Origin: Metabacillus bambusae
Lineage (GTDB): Bacteria; Bacillota; Bacilli; Bacillales; Bacillaceae
Length of the DNA stretch: 64,000 bases
Direction of reading: 5' to 3'
Assembly: GCF_017497975.1 (NCBI RefSeq)
Contig: NZ_JAGDEL010000021.1
Coordinates: forward strand, 1-64,000
Below the pieces are notes generated by a model. It was not told the DNA's origin and searched no databases. It saw only the letters and a program-made list of their open reading frames with translations. Each line of letters begins with the position of its first letter. Positions within the stretch are counted from its first letter, which is position 1. The position numbers were made by a program, and so were the translations under genes. Shown piece after piece: positions 57,219-64,000 of this stretch.

Positions 57219-57228
57219 GAATTGTTTA

Positions 57229-57365
57229 GTGTCTAGTTCCAAGATTCATTGGTCTAAGCCAACACTGTTTTTGCTGGACCGTTACAGCGATAAACGTTAA
57301 TTGTGCACCTTATAGGGTCTAAAGTGCCCGAGGGCTAAAACATAAGCTTGTGCGTTTGGTTATGA
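57229..57365 (+). repeat. Degenerate terminator-associated hairpin repeat, copy E
   Basis: Begins GTGTCTAGTTCC about 10 nt after the hflC terminator T-run and ends near GCTTGTGCGTTTGGTT. Traces of the family include GGTCTAAGCC and GTGCCCGAGGGCT. Pairing is largely lost. Confidence 0.55.
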
Positions 57366-57407
57366 GCTGAAGTTAGGTGCTATTAATAGATGTAGGAGGA
57401 AGAAATA

Positions 57408-60038
57408 GTGACTAAAAAGATCGTTTTAATTGATGGAAATAGTATTGCCTATCGAGCGTTTTTTGCGCTTCCATTATTAAATAATGATAAAGGTGTACAT
57501 ACGAATGCGATTTATGGTTTTACAATGATTTTAATGAAAATTTTAGAAGATGAAAATCCATCACACATGATTGTTGCATTTGATGCAGGGAAGACAACAT
57601 TTAGACATGAAACGTTTCAGGAATATAAAGGGGGACGCCAAAAAACTCCACCTGAATTATCAGAGCAATTTCCTTTCATAAGAGAGCTCCTTGATGCTTA
57701 TCAGGTATCACGTTATGAGCTTGAAAATTATGAAGCAGATGATATTATTGGTACGCTTTCTAAACAGGCTGAAAAGGACGGCTATGAAGTTAAGGTCATT
57801 TCAGGTGATAAAGATTTAACACAGCTAGTAACAGACAATATTACTGTTGATATCACTCGAAAAGGAATTACAGATGTAGATTCCTACACACCTAATTTTA
57901 TTAATGAAAAATACGGCTTAACACCAGAACAAATCATTGATATGAAGGGTTTAATGGGTGATACGTCAGATAATATCCCAGGAGTACCAGGGGTAGGCGA
58001 GAAAACGGCCATTAAGCTATTGAAAGAATTTCAAACTTTAGAAAATGTGTTAGATTCTATTGATCAAGTGAGTGGTAAAAAGCTTAAAGAAAAGTTAGAG
58101 GAAAATCGTGATCAGGCGCTTATGAGTAAAAAGCTTGCCACAATTGATTGCGATGCACCAATAACAATTTCAGTAGATGATGTTCATTATGAAGGCTTTG
58201 ATAGTAAAAAGGTTACAGACATCTTTAAAGAGCTAGGTTTTAACACATTATTAGAAAAGCTTGGTGAAGAAGTCGTACAAGAAGAAGTGGTTGTTGAAGA
58301 CATTAGCTTTGAAAAAGTCTCTGAACTTACAAGTGATGTGCTGACTGACGAAGCAGCGTTATATGTAGAGGTTCTTGAAGAAAGCTATCATAACGCAGAT
58401 ATTATCGGATTTTCCATAACTAATGAGAACGGTCAATATTACATCCCTGTTGAAGTTGCATTATCATCTGAGCTATTTAAAAAATGGGCTGCGGATGAAA
58501 CTAAACAAAAGATTGTTTATGATGGAAAGAAAACGAGTGTTGCGCTTAACTGGAAAGGGATCACTTTAAAAGGTGTAGACTTTGATGTACTTATCGCTGC
58601 TTATTTATTAAATCCTTCTGAAACTTTCGATGATGTCGCAAGTGTTGCGAGAACTAATGGTTTATCAATTGTTCAATCAGACGAGTTAGTGTACGGTAAG
58701 GGAGCAAAGCGAGCAATCCCTGATGAAGAAAAGCTTAGTGATCATATTGTTCGAAAAGGACAAGCAATCTTCGCTTTAAAAGAAAAGTTAGTTGATCAAC
58801 TGGAGAAAAATGATCAATCATCATTATTTTATGATTTAGAGCTACCACTTTCGGTCATCCTTGCTGAAATGGAAGCGACAGGTGTGAAAGTAGATGTTGA
58901 TCGTTTAAAAGATATGGGTAAAAATTTAGCTGAACAATTAAAATCCCTTGAGGTGAAAATATATGAACATGCTGGAGAAGCATTTAATATTAATTCACCG
59001 AAACAGCTAGGAGTTATTTTGTTCGAAAAATTAGGTTTACCAGTGATAAAAAAAACGAAGACAGGTTTTTCGACCTCTGCAGACGTGTTGGAAAAGCTTG
59101 AAGAAAAGCATGAAATAGTAAGAGAAATTCTTCATTATCGTCAGCTTGGAAAATTACAATCAACCTATATTGAAGGCTTATTAAAGGTTGTACATGAAGA
59201 CACACATAAAATCCATACCCGTTTTAATCAAGTGTTAACAACAACGGGAAGACTTAGTTCAATTGATCCAAATCTGCAAAATATCCCAATTAGACTTGAG
59301 GAAGGTCGGAAAATTCGCCAAGCGTTTGTTCCATCAAAAAAAGATTGGGTCATGTTTGCGGCTGACTACTCACAAATTGAATTAAGGGTTTTAGCTCATA
59401 TTGCAAATGATAAAAACTTAGTAGAAGCATTCCGTAATGATTTAGATATTCACACGAAAACGGCAATGGATGTTTTTCATGTTGCCCAAGAAGATGTTAC
59501 ATCGAATATGAGAAGGCAAGCAAAGGCAGTAAATTTTGGGATTGTCTACGGAATTAGTGATTACGGACTTTCGCAAAACCTAGGAATCACTCGTAAGGAA
59601 GCAGGAGAATTTATTAAACGTTATTTGGAGACTTTTGTTGGTGTTCAAGAATATATGGATGACATTGTCGCTGATGCCCGGGAAAAAGGCTATGTGAAAA
59701 CTCTTCTTCATAGAAGAAGATACATTCCAGAAATCACAAGCCGTAACTTTAATTTACGGAGCTTTGCAGAACGTACAGCGATGAATACTCCAATTCAGGG
59801 AAGTGCTGCAGATATTATTAAGAAGGCAATGATCGATATGGCTGATCGATTAAAACAAGAAAATGTTCAAGCGAAATTATTATTACAAGTACACGATGAA
59901 CTTATTTTTGAGGCACCAAAAGAGGAAATTTCAATTCTTGAAAAAATTGTCCCTGAAGTCATGGAGAATGCTGTAGAGTTAAATGTTCCATTAAAGGTGG
60001 ATTACTCTTATGGTGCTTCTTGGTATGATGCGAAATAA
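57408..60038 (+). CDS. polA: DNA polymerase I PolA
   Basis: Repair polymerase that also removes Okazaki primers. The 876 residues comprise the 5'-3' exonuclease (1-about 290, IDGNSIAYRAFFA start), a 3'-5' exonuclease-like domain whose metal-binding acids are not apparent (LYVEVLEESY where FDTET would be), so proofreading should be absent as in other Bacillus, and the polymerase domain with DYSQIELRVLAH (about 652), RRQAKAVNFGIVYG (about 702) and QVHDELIFE (about 826). Start is GTG behind AGGAGGAAG. Confidence 0.97.
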   Translation: MTKKIVLIDGNSIAYRAFFALPLLNNDKGVHTNAIYGFTMILMKILEDENPSHMIVAFDAGKTTFRHETFQEYKGGRQKTPPELSEQFPFIRELLDAYQVSRYELENYEADDIIGTLSKQAEKDGYEVKVISGDKDLTQLVTDNITVDITRKGITDVDSYTPNFINEKYGLTPEQIIDMKGLMGDTSDNIPGVPGVGEKTAIKLLKEFQTLENVLDSIDQVSGKKLKEKLEENRDQALMSKKLATIDCDAPITISVDDVHYEGFDSKKVTDIFKELGFNTLLEKLGEEVVQEEVVVEDISFEKVSELTSDVLTDEAALYVEVLEESYHNADIIGFSITNENGQYYIPVEVALSSELFKKWAADETKQKIVYDGKKTSVALNWKGITLKGVDFDVLIAAYLLNPSETFDDVASVARTNGLSIVQSDELVYGKGAKRAIPDEEKLSDHIVRKGQAIFALKEKLVDQLEKNDQSSLFYDLELPLSVILAEMEATGVKVDVDRLKDMGKNLAEQLKSLEVKIYEHAGEAFNINSPKQLGVILFEKLGLPVIKKTKTGFSTSADVLEKLEEKHEIVREILHYRQLGKLQSTYIEGLLKVVHEDTHKIHTRFNQVLTTTGRLSSIDPNLQNIPIRLEEGRKIRQAFVPSKKDWVMFAADYSQIELRVLAHIANDKNLVEAFRNDLDIHTKTAMDVFHVAQEDVTSNMRRQAKAVNFGIVYGISDYGLSQNLGITRKEAGEFIKRYLETFVGVQEYMDDIVADAREKGYVKTLLHRRRYIPEITSRNFNLRSFAERTAMNTPIQGSAADIIKKAMIDMADRLKQENVQAKLLLQVHDELIFEAPKEEISILEKIVPEVMENAVELNVPLKVDYSYGASWYDAK

Positions 60039-60060
60039 ACCATATAAAGAATAACCCCTA

Positions 60061-60090
60061 TTAAGTGGCCTGCTTTGGAGGCCACTTTAA
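60061..60090 (+). terminator. Hairpin after polA
   Basis: TTAAGTGGCC/GGCCACTTTAA is a near-perfect stem with a weak T-tail (TTTAATT). Either a weak terminator or a processing hairpin before mutM. Confidence 0.5.
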
Positions 60091-60130
60091 TTAGAGCTAC
60101 CGTTAAACCGAATAAAAAGGAAGTGATGGA

Positions 60131-60955
60131 ATGCCAGAGCTACCAGAGGTTGAAACTGTACGTCGTACATTGCTTCAGCTAGTACAAGAAAAAAAGATAC
60201 AAAAGGTAACGATTCATTGGCCAAAAATAATTAAAAAACCTGAAGAAAGTGAACAATTTCAGGATGCCTTAGTTGGACAAACAATCCAAGATGTAAACCG
60301 TAGAGGGAAATTTTTAAAATTTATCCTTGACGATTATGTGCTTGTCTCTCATCTACGAATGGAAGGTCGATTTGGATTGTATAATCCAGAAGAGGAGTAT
60401 GATCAGCATACACATGTTATTTTTTCCTTTGTAGATGGCACAGAATTACGCTACCGAGATGTAAGAAAGTTTGGTACTATGCACTTATTTTCAAAGGGTG
60501 AAGAAGATAATGAGCTTCCACTTTCTCAGCTAGGACCTGAACCTTTTTCTAAAAGCTTTACAGTAGATTATTTACGTGAACGTTTAAACAAAACGACACG
60601 CAAAGTTAAAGCTGCATTATTAGATCAAACCGTTGTGGTTGGTCTTGGAAATATATATGTTGATGAAGCATTATTTCGGGCTGGGATAAACCCAGAGCGC
60701 ATTGCTAATCAAATAAAATTAGAAGAATGCAAGCTTTTACATAAAGAAATCATTGCAACACTTGGAGAAGCTGTCGAAAAAGGAGGAAGCACTGTCCGAT
60801 CCTATGTAAATACTCAAGGTGAAATCGGCATGTTCCAACTTCAATTATTTGTTTATGGAAGAACAAATGAACCTTGTAAAAAATGTGGAACAATTTTAAC
60901 AAAAACAGTTGTTGGTGGAAGAGGAACACATTTTTGTGAAAAATGTCAAAAGTAA
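60131..60955 (+). CDS. mutM: Formamidopyrimidine-DNA glycosylase MutM (Fpg)
   Basis: Removes 8-oxoguanine and formamidopyrimidines and nicks the site. The 274 residues begin MPELPEVETVRR (catalytic Pro and Glu right after the Met), contain the H2TH region with DQTVVVGLGNIYVDEALF, and end with a four-cysteine zinc finger (CKKCG...CEKC). It follows polA as in B. subtilis, both being repair genes. Confidence 0.97.
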   Translation: MPELPEVETVRRTLLQLVQEKKIQKVTIHWPKIIKKPEESEQFQDALVGQTIQDVNRRGKFLKFILDDYVLVSHLRMEGRFGLYNPEEEYDQHTHVIFSFVDGTELRYRDVRKFGTMHLFSKGEEDNELPLSQLGPEPFSKSFTVDYLRERLNKTTRKVKAALLDQTVVVGLGNIYVDEALFRAGINPERIANQIKLEECKLLHKEIIATLGEAVEKGGSTVRSYVNTQGEIGMFQLQLFVYGRTNEPCKKCGTILTKTVVGGRGTHFCEKCQK

Positions 60956-60958
60956 TGC

Positions 60959-60999
60959 AAAAGGTAAAGAGCACTTTATGTGTTTTTTACCTTTTTTTT
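60959..60999 (+). terminator. mutM terminator
   Basis: AAAAGGTAAA and TTTTTTACC pair around GAGCACTTTATGTG, followed by eight T; a degenerate hairpin repeat starts at the next base. Confidence 0.85.
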
Positions 61000-61120
61000 G
61001 TTTAGAAAAATAAAATTATTGTACTGTGGATAACACTCTGACATCCAACTTCAGAGCTTTAGTAGAAGTGAACTTCACACTCCATATTCGTAAGTCAACA
61101 TCAAAGCTATCGTTCTGTTT
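61000..61120 (+). repeat. Degenerate terminator-abutting repeat, copy F
   Basis: Starts GTTTAGAAAAATAAAATTAT at the end of the mutM T-run; the left third is recognisable up to ACATCCAACTTCAGAGC, then the sequence diverges and the right half cannot be found. TGTGGATAA (61025-61033) keeps a perfect DnaA-box sequence. The remaining 61121-61312 is gene-free with nothing recognised. Confidence 0.6.
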
Positions 61121-61312
61121 CCTCAATATTTATTACTTTTCGAAGTCCCTAAGCTTTCCAATAATTTAAAATCCAGTGATTTACTTTCCGAAGCTGTATC
61201 GAGAATACAAGGAGTCAGCAAAACTAAAATAAAATTTTTCATCGATCTTTAACATTAACTAGGCGACTATCATACACTATGTTAGCAATCAGAAGGAAGG
61301 GGCTAGGCTTTT

Positions 61313-61954
61313 ATGTTTCAATTTGCATCACTATTATTATTAGCGCTCGCAGTAAGCTTAGATAGCTTTTCTGTAGGTTTTACGTATGGTATGAGAAAAA
61401 TGAGAATCCCTTTTAAGTCAATATTTATTATTGCTTGCTGTTCTGCAGCAACATTGTTAGTTGCAATGATAGTTGGTGATTTGCTGACTAGAATTTTTCC
61501 GATGTATGTGACAGAAAAGCTTGGTGGATTTATTTTGGTCCTAATAGGTGCATGGGTGTTATATCAATTTTTTAGACCTGAAAAGGAAACGACTGAGGAT
61601 GAGATGGAGTCGGAAAAAACATTAATTAACTTTGAGATAAAAACTCTTGGAATTGTCATCAATATCCTTAGAAAACCCATGTCAGCAGATATTGATAAGT
61701 CAGGAACGATCACTGGAGTGGAAGCATTTTTACTCGGTGTTGCATTATCATTAGATGCATTTGGTGCTGGGATTGGTGCTGCTTTATTAGGATACTCGCC
61801 AGTTATTATGAGTATTTTAGTAGCTTGCATGAGCTCATTATTTGTTTTTGTTGGGATTAAATCAGGGAATATTTTTTCGAAATTTGCTTGGATGGATAAA
61901 TTTTCTTGCCTACCGGGGATCATTCTAATTATGATAGGGATATGGAAACTATAA
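61313..61954 (+). CDS. ytaF: Sporulation membrane protein YtaF
   Basis: A 213-residue protein with six membrane helices in two similar halves, each with the MntP-like LAVSLDSFSVG / LGVALSLDAFGAG motif (about 12-22 and 142-152). It belongs to the YtaF branch of the manganese efflux (MntP) superfamily, so metal transport during sporulation is plausible. In B. subtilis it lies between mutM and coaE, as here. Confidence 0.92.
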   Translation: MFQFASLLLLALAVSLDSFSVGFTYGMRKMRIPFKSIFIIACCSAATLLVAMIVGDLLTRIFPMYVTEKLGGFILVLIGAWVLYQFFRPEKETTEDEMESEKTLINFEIKTLGIVINILRKPMSADIDKSGTITGVEAFLLGVALSLDAFGAGIGAALLGYSPVIMSILVACMSSLFVFVGIKSGNIFSKFAWMDKFSCLPGIILIMIGIWKL

Positions 61955-62014
61955 TGTAACACATCCATCAGAGGGGTTTTATGACCTTAAGATAAATAAT
62001 GGGGGCAAGTCATT

Positions 62015-62626
62015 GTGACAGTCGTAATTGGTTTAACAGGTGGAATTGCTAGTGGAAAAAGTACAGTATCGAATATGATACGCAAACAAGGAATCCGAGT
62101 GATAGACGCTGACCGAATTGCCAGAGAGGTAGTTGAGATCGGAAAGCCTGCATATGAGCAAATTGTTAAAACGTTTGGCCAGGATATTTTACATGAAGAT
62201 AAAACAATTAATCGCGAAAAGCTGGGAGCGCTAATTTTTTCTGAGGAAAATAAACGTCAGCAATTAAATCAAATTGTCCATCCTGCTGTTCGAGAGGAAA
62301 TGTTAAAACAAACTGAGGAAGAAAAAGCACATCAAGCAAAAATAGTTGTGTTAGATATTCCTTTATTATTTGAAAGTAAATTAACGTATATGGTGGATAA
62401 AACAATAGTAGTGTATGTTGATGAAGAAACTCAATTGAAGCGATTAATGAAAAGAAATAGTTATAGTGAAGAGGAAGCTAAGATGAGAATAGGCTCACAG
62501 CTTCCTCTAAAGGAAAAAGTTAAGCTTGCTGATGAAACCATTCATAATCAGGGTTCAATAGAAGAGACGAGAGCACAAGTACACGGGTTGATCAGTAAGT
62601 TGATAAGAAATCAGGAGACTAATTAA
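62015..62626 (+). CDS. coaE: Dephospho-CoA kinase CoaE
   Basis: Last step of coenzyme A synthesis: phosphorylation of the ribose 3'-OH of dephospho-CoA. The 203 residues have the P-loop GLTGGIASGKST (6-17), the RVIDADRIAREVV substrate block and VVLDIPLLFESKL near 110. Start is GTG with GGGGGCAAG upstream. Stop codon is followed directly by a terminator. Confidence 0.96.
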   Translation: MTVVIGLTGGIASGKSTVSNMIRKQGIRVIDADRIAREVVEIGKPAYEQIVKTFGQDILHEDKTINREKLGALIFSEENKRQQLNQIVHPAVREEMLKQTEEEKAHQAKIVVLDIPLLFESKLTYMVDKTIVVYVDEETQLKRLMKRNSYSEEEAKMRIGSQLPLKEKVKLADETIHNQGSIEETRAQVHGLISKLIRNQETN

Positions 62627-62643
62627 ATTGGTCTCTTTTTTTG
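62615..62643 (+). terminator. coaE terminator
   Basis: GAGAC/GTCTC, extended by A-T pairs, overlaps the stop codon and is followed by seven T. Confidence 0.75.
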
Positions 62644-62645
62644 TT

Positions 62646-62815
62646 GTCTAGGAAATTATAAAATTCTAGTACTGTGGATAAGCGCTTGGCATCCAGCTCC
62701 AGCGCCTAGCCCATCTTGGGTCTACAGCCACTTAAGAATTGAAGGTAAATAACACCTTCTATTCTTAAGCGTCTTATTTGCCTGAGGCTGTTCAAGGCGC
62801 TTGCGCTTTTGTTCT
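62646..62815 (+). repeat. Terminator-abutting hairpin repeat, copy G
   Basis: Full copy from GTCTAGGAAATTATAAAATT to CGCTTTTGTTCT, starting about 3 nt after the coaE T-run. Tip stem CTTAAGAAT/ATTCTTAAG, GAAGGT/ACCTTC. TGTGGATAA (62673-62681) is a perfect DnaA-box sequence. Confidence 0.88.
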
Positions 62816-62823
62816 GCTATCGA

Positions 62824-62850
62824 AAAAACTTGGTTACAAGCCAAGTTTTT
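62824..62850. terminator. Second terminator upstream of gapB
   Basis: AAAAACTTGG/CCAAGTTTTT, a perfect 10-bp stem with T-runs on both strands, insulating gapB from coaE. Confidence 0.8.
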
Positions 62851-62924
62851 CAAATGTCATAAATATAAATGAAACAAGCCTAAATTTAAAAAATGTAATA
62901 ATATATATCGCAATTGAAAATAAA

Positions 62925-62935
62925 TGTGTTATACT
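62925..62935. promoter_or_regulatory. CcpN box 1 over the gapB -10
   Basis: TGTGTTATACT fits TRTGHYATAYW at every position. TATACT (62930-62935) with TG one base before it is an extended -10, so repressor bound here would cover the core promoter. Confidence 0.75.
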
Positions 62936-62959
62936 AAATTAAAATAAATAAACAATTAG

Positions 62960-62970
62960 TATGACATATA
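62960..62970. promoter_or_regulatory. CcpN box 2 downstream of the gapB -10
   Basis: TATGACATATA fits TRTGHYATAYW at every position, 35 bp after box 1, close to three helical turns. CcpN represses gapB and pckA in B. subtilis on glycolytic carbon. Confidence 0.75.
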
Positions 62971-62991
62971 TAAAACGAGAGGGGAAATATG

Positions 62992-64000
62992 ATGAGAGCC
63001 AATATTGCGATAAATGGTTTTGGTCGTATTGGGAGAATGGTATTTCGTAAAGCGATTAATGAAGATCTGAATATAAAGGCGATAAATGCAAGTTATCCTG
63101 CCGAAACACTAGCGCATTTGATTAAATATGACACAAATCACGGTAAATTTGATGGTGAAGTGATTGCACAAGATGATCATTTAATTGTAAACGGAAACAA
63201 AGTTTTACTTATAAATGAACGTGACCCTAAAGAGTTACCTTGGAAATGTTTAGAGATTGATATTGTTATTGAGGCAACAGGAAAGTTTAATCAAAAAGAA
63301 AAAGCGATGTTACACATCGAAGCTGGAGCGAAAAAAGTAATACTAACAGCACCTGGTAAAAATGAGGATGTCACAATTGTTATGGGGGTAAATGAGCAGC
63401 AATATGATCCTGAAAACCATACGATTATTTCAAATGCCTCATGTACAACAAATTGCCTTGCACCTGTTATCAAAGTTCTTGACGAATCATTTCGAATTAA
63501 AAATGGCTTAATGACAACTGTTCATGCCTATACAAATGATCAAAAAAACATAGATAATCCACATAAGGATTTGCGTAGAGCTAGAGCTTGTGGCCAGTCG
63601 ATTATTCCAACAACTACAGGCGCAGCAAAGGCGTTATCATTGGTATTGCCACATCTAAAGGGGAAATTACACGGCATGGCATTACGAGTTCCAACCCCAA
63701 ATGTATCGTTAGTGGATCTAGTAGTTGATGTAGAGGAGAAGGTAACTGTTGAAGAAATTAATATGGCGTTTAAACTAGCTGCTAATAGCTCTTTAAGTGG
63801 CATACTCGATTATACAACTGAACCATTAGTATCAATCGATTTTAATACAAACCCTTATTCTGCAATAATTGATGGATTATCTACGATGGTAATTGGAAGT
63901 CATAAAGTAAAGGTGTTAGCTTGGTATGATAATGAATGGGGTTATTCATGTAGAGTAACAGAATTAGCGAAGTTTGTTGCTGAAAAAATGACAAATTTAT
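62992..64000 (+). CDS. gapB: NADP-dependent glyceraldehyde-3-phosphate dehydrogenase GapB (partial at right edge)
   Basis: The gluconeogenic GAPDH. 336 codons are visible and the frame is open at the window edge; a GapB of about 340 residues would lack only its last few. NGFGRIGRMVFRK lies at 7-19, the catalytic Cys is at about 151 in SNASCTTNC, and TNDQKNIDNPHKDLRRAR, typical of GapB rather than GapA, follows. Two adjacent ATGs are possible (62989 or 62992); the second is better spaced from GAGGGG. The two CcpN boxes upstream agree with GapB. Confidence 0.95.
   Translation, partial: MRANIAINGFGRIGRMVFRKAINEDLNIKAINASYPAETLAHLIKYDTNHGKFDGEVIAQDDHLIVNGNKVLLINERDPKELPWKCLEIDIVIEATGKFNQKEKAMLHIEAGAKKVILTAPGKNEDVTIVMGVNEQQYDPENHTIISNASCTTNCLAPVIKVLDESFRIKNGLMTTVHAYTNDQKNIDNPHKDLRRARACGQSIIPTTTGAAKALSLVLPHLKGKLHGMALRVPTPNVSLVDLVVDVEEKVTVEEINMAFKLAANSSLSGILDYTTEPLVSIDFNTNPYSAIIDGLSTMVIGSHKVKVLAWYDNEWGYSCRVTELAKFVAEKMTNL

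Overview
The window is 64 kb of a low-GC, endospore-forming Bacillaceae chromosome (Bacillus-like). Spore genes (an alpha/beta SASP, ytfJ, ytrH, ytrI, ytaF, ytvI), strong AGGAGG ribosome sites, frequent TTG and GTG starts, and a gene order closely following the B. subtilis ytsP-to-gapB segment all point there. It is a vegetative core region. I see no rRNA, tRNA, CRISPR array, prophage or intact transposase gene.

Layout. 0.1-7.7 kb: ytsP (free Met sulfoxide reductase), refZ, hisJ, ezrA, the cysteine desulfurase-thiI pair for tRNA 4-thiouridine, and a SASP gene. 8-19 kb: acyl-CoA synthetase, YtcJ amidohydrolase, NAD kinase, sppA-yteJ, ytfI-ytfJ, tpx, ytxK, ackA. 19-28 kb: an EcsC-family gene, moaB, an unknown gene, argG-argH-ytzD, a divergent SDR, ald, ytkL. 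28-37 kb: ytoI, ytpI, nrnA, ytrH-ytrI (minus strand) divergent from dnaE. 37-45 kb: NADP malic enzyme, a FadR-type regulator, accD-accA, pfkA-pyk, fxsA: a lower-glycolysis, pyruvate and malonyl-CoA block. 45-52 kb: ytvI, ytwI, then the TCA genes citZ-icd-mdh and a MaoC-like gene. 52-64 kb: phoP-phoR, hflK and a frameshifted hflC, polA, mutM, ytaF, coaE, and gapB running off the right edge.

What stands out lies between genes. (1) Six non-autonomous MITE-like elements (97-220 bp) have inverted ends GGCTCTTTTC or GGCTCTGTTAAA and 8-bp target duplications (three perfect, three 7/8). The same GC-rich core, with its own inverted ends, sits inside two different end types, and two copies have lost most of the core. 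(2) A second family of long-hairpin repeats (about 170 bp when complete) begins within about 12 nt of the T-tract of an intrinsic terminator at every terminator-associated copy (seven loci, always the same orientation). Four of these carry a perfect DnaA-box sequence. (3) Between phoR and hflK, four TTTACA-like repeats with an 11-bp period precede an extended -10 and, about 70 nt later, a strong terminator. This looks like a PhoP-activated promoter for a small RNA. (4) Operator-like sites fit their genes: two matches to the CcpN consensus at gapB, a perfect GntR-type palindrome at the malic enzyme/FadR-type regulator operon, a cre site at ackA, and a 23-bp palindrome at the acyl-CoA synthetase.

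All calls come from reading the sequence; no database search was run. Start codons were moved from the longest possible reading frame wherever a ribosome site supports a shorter one.
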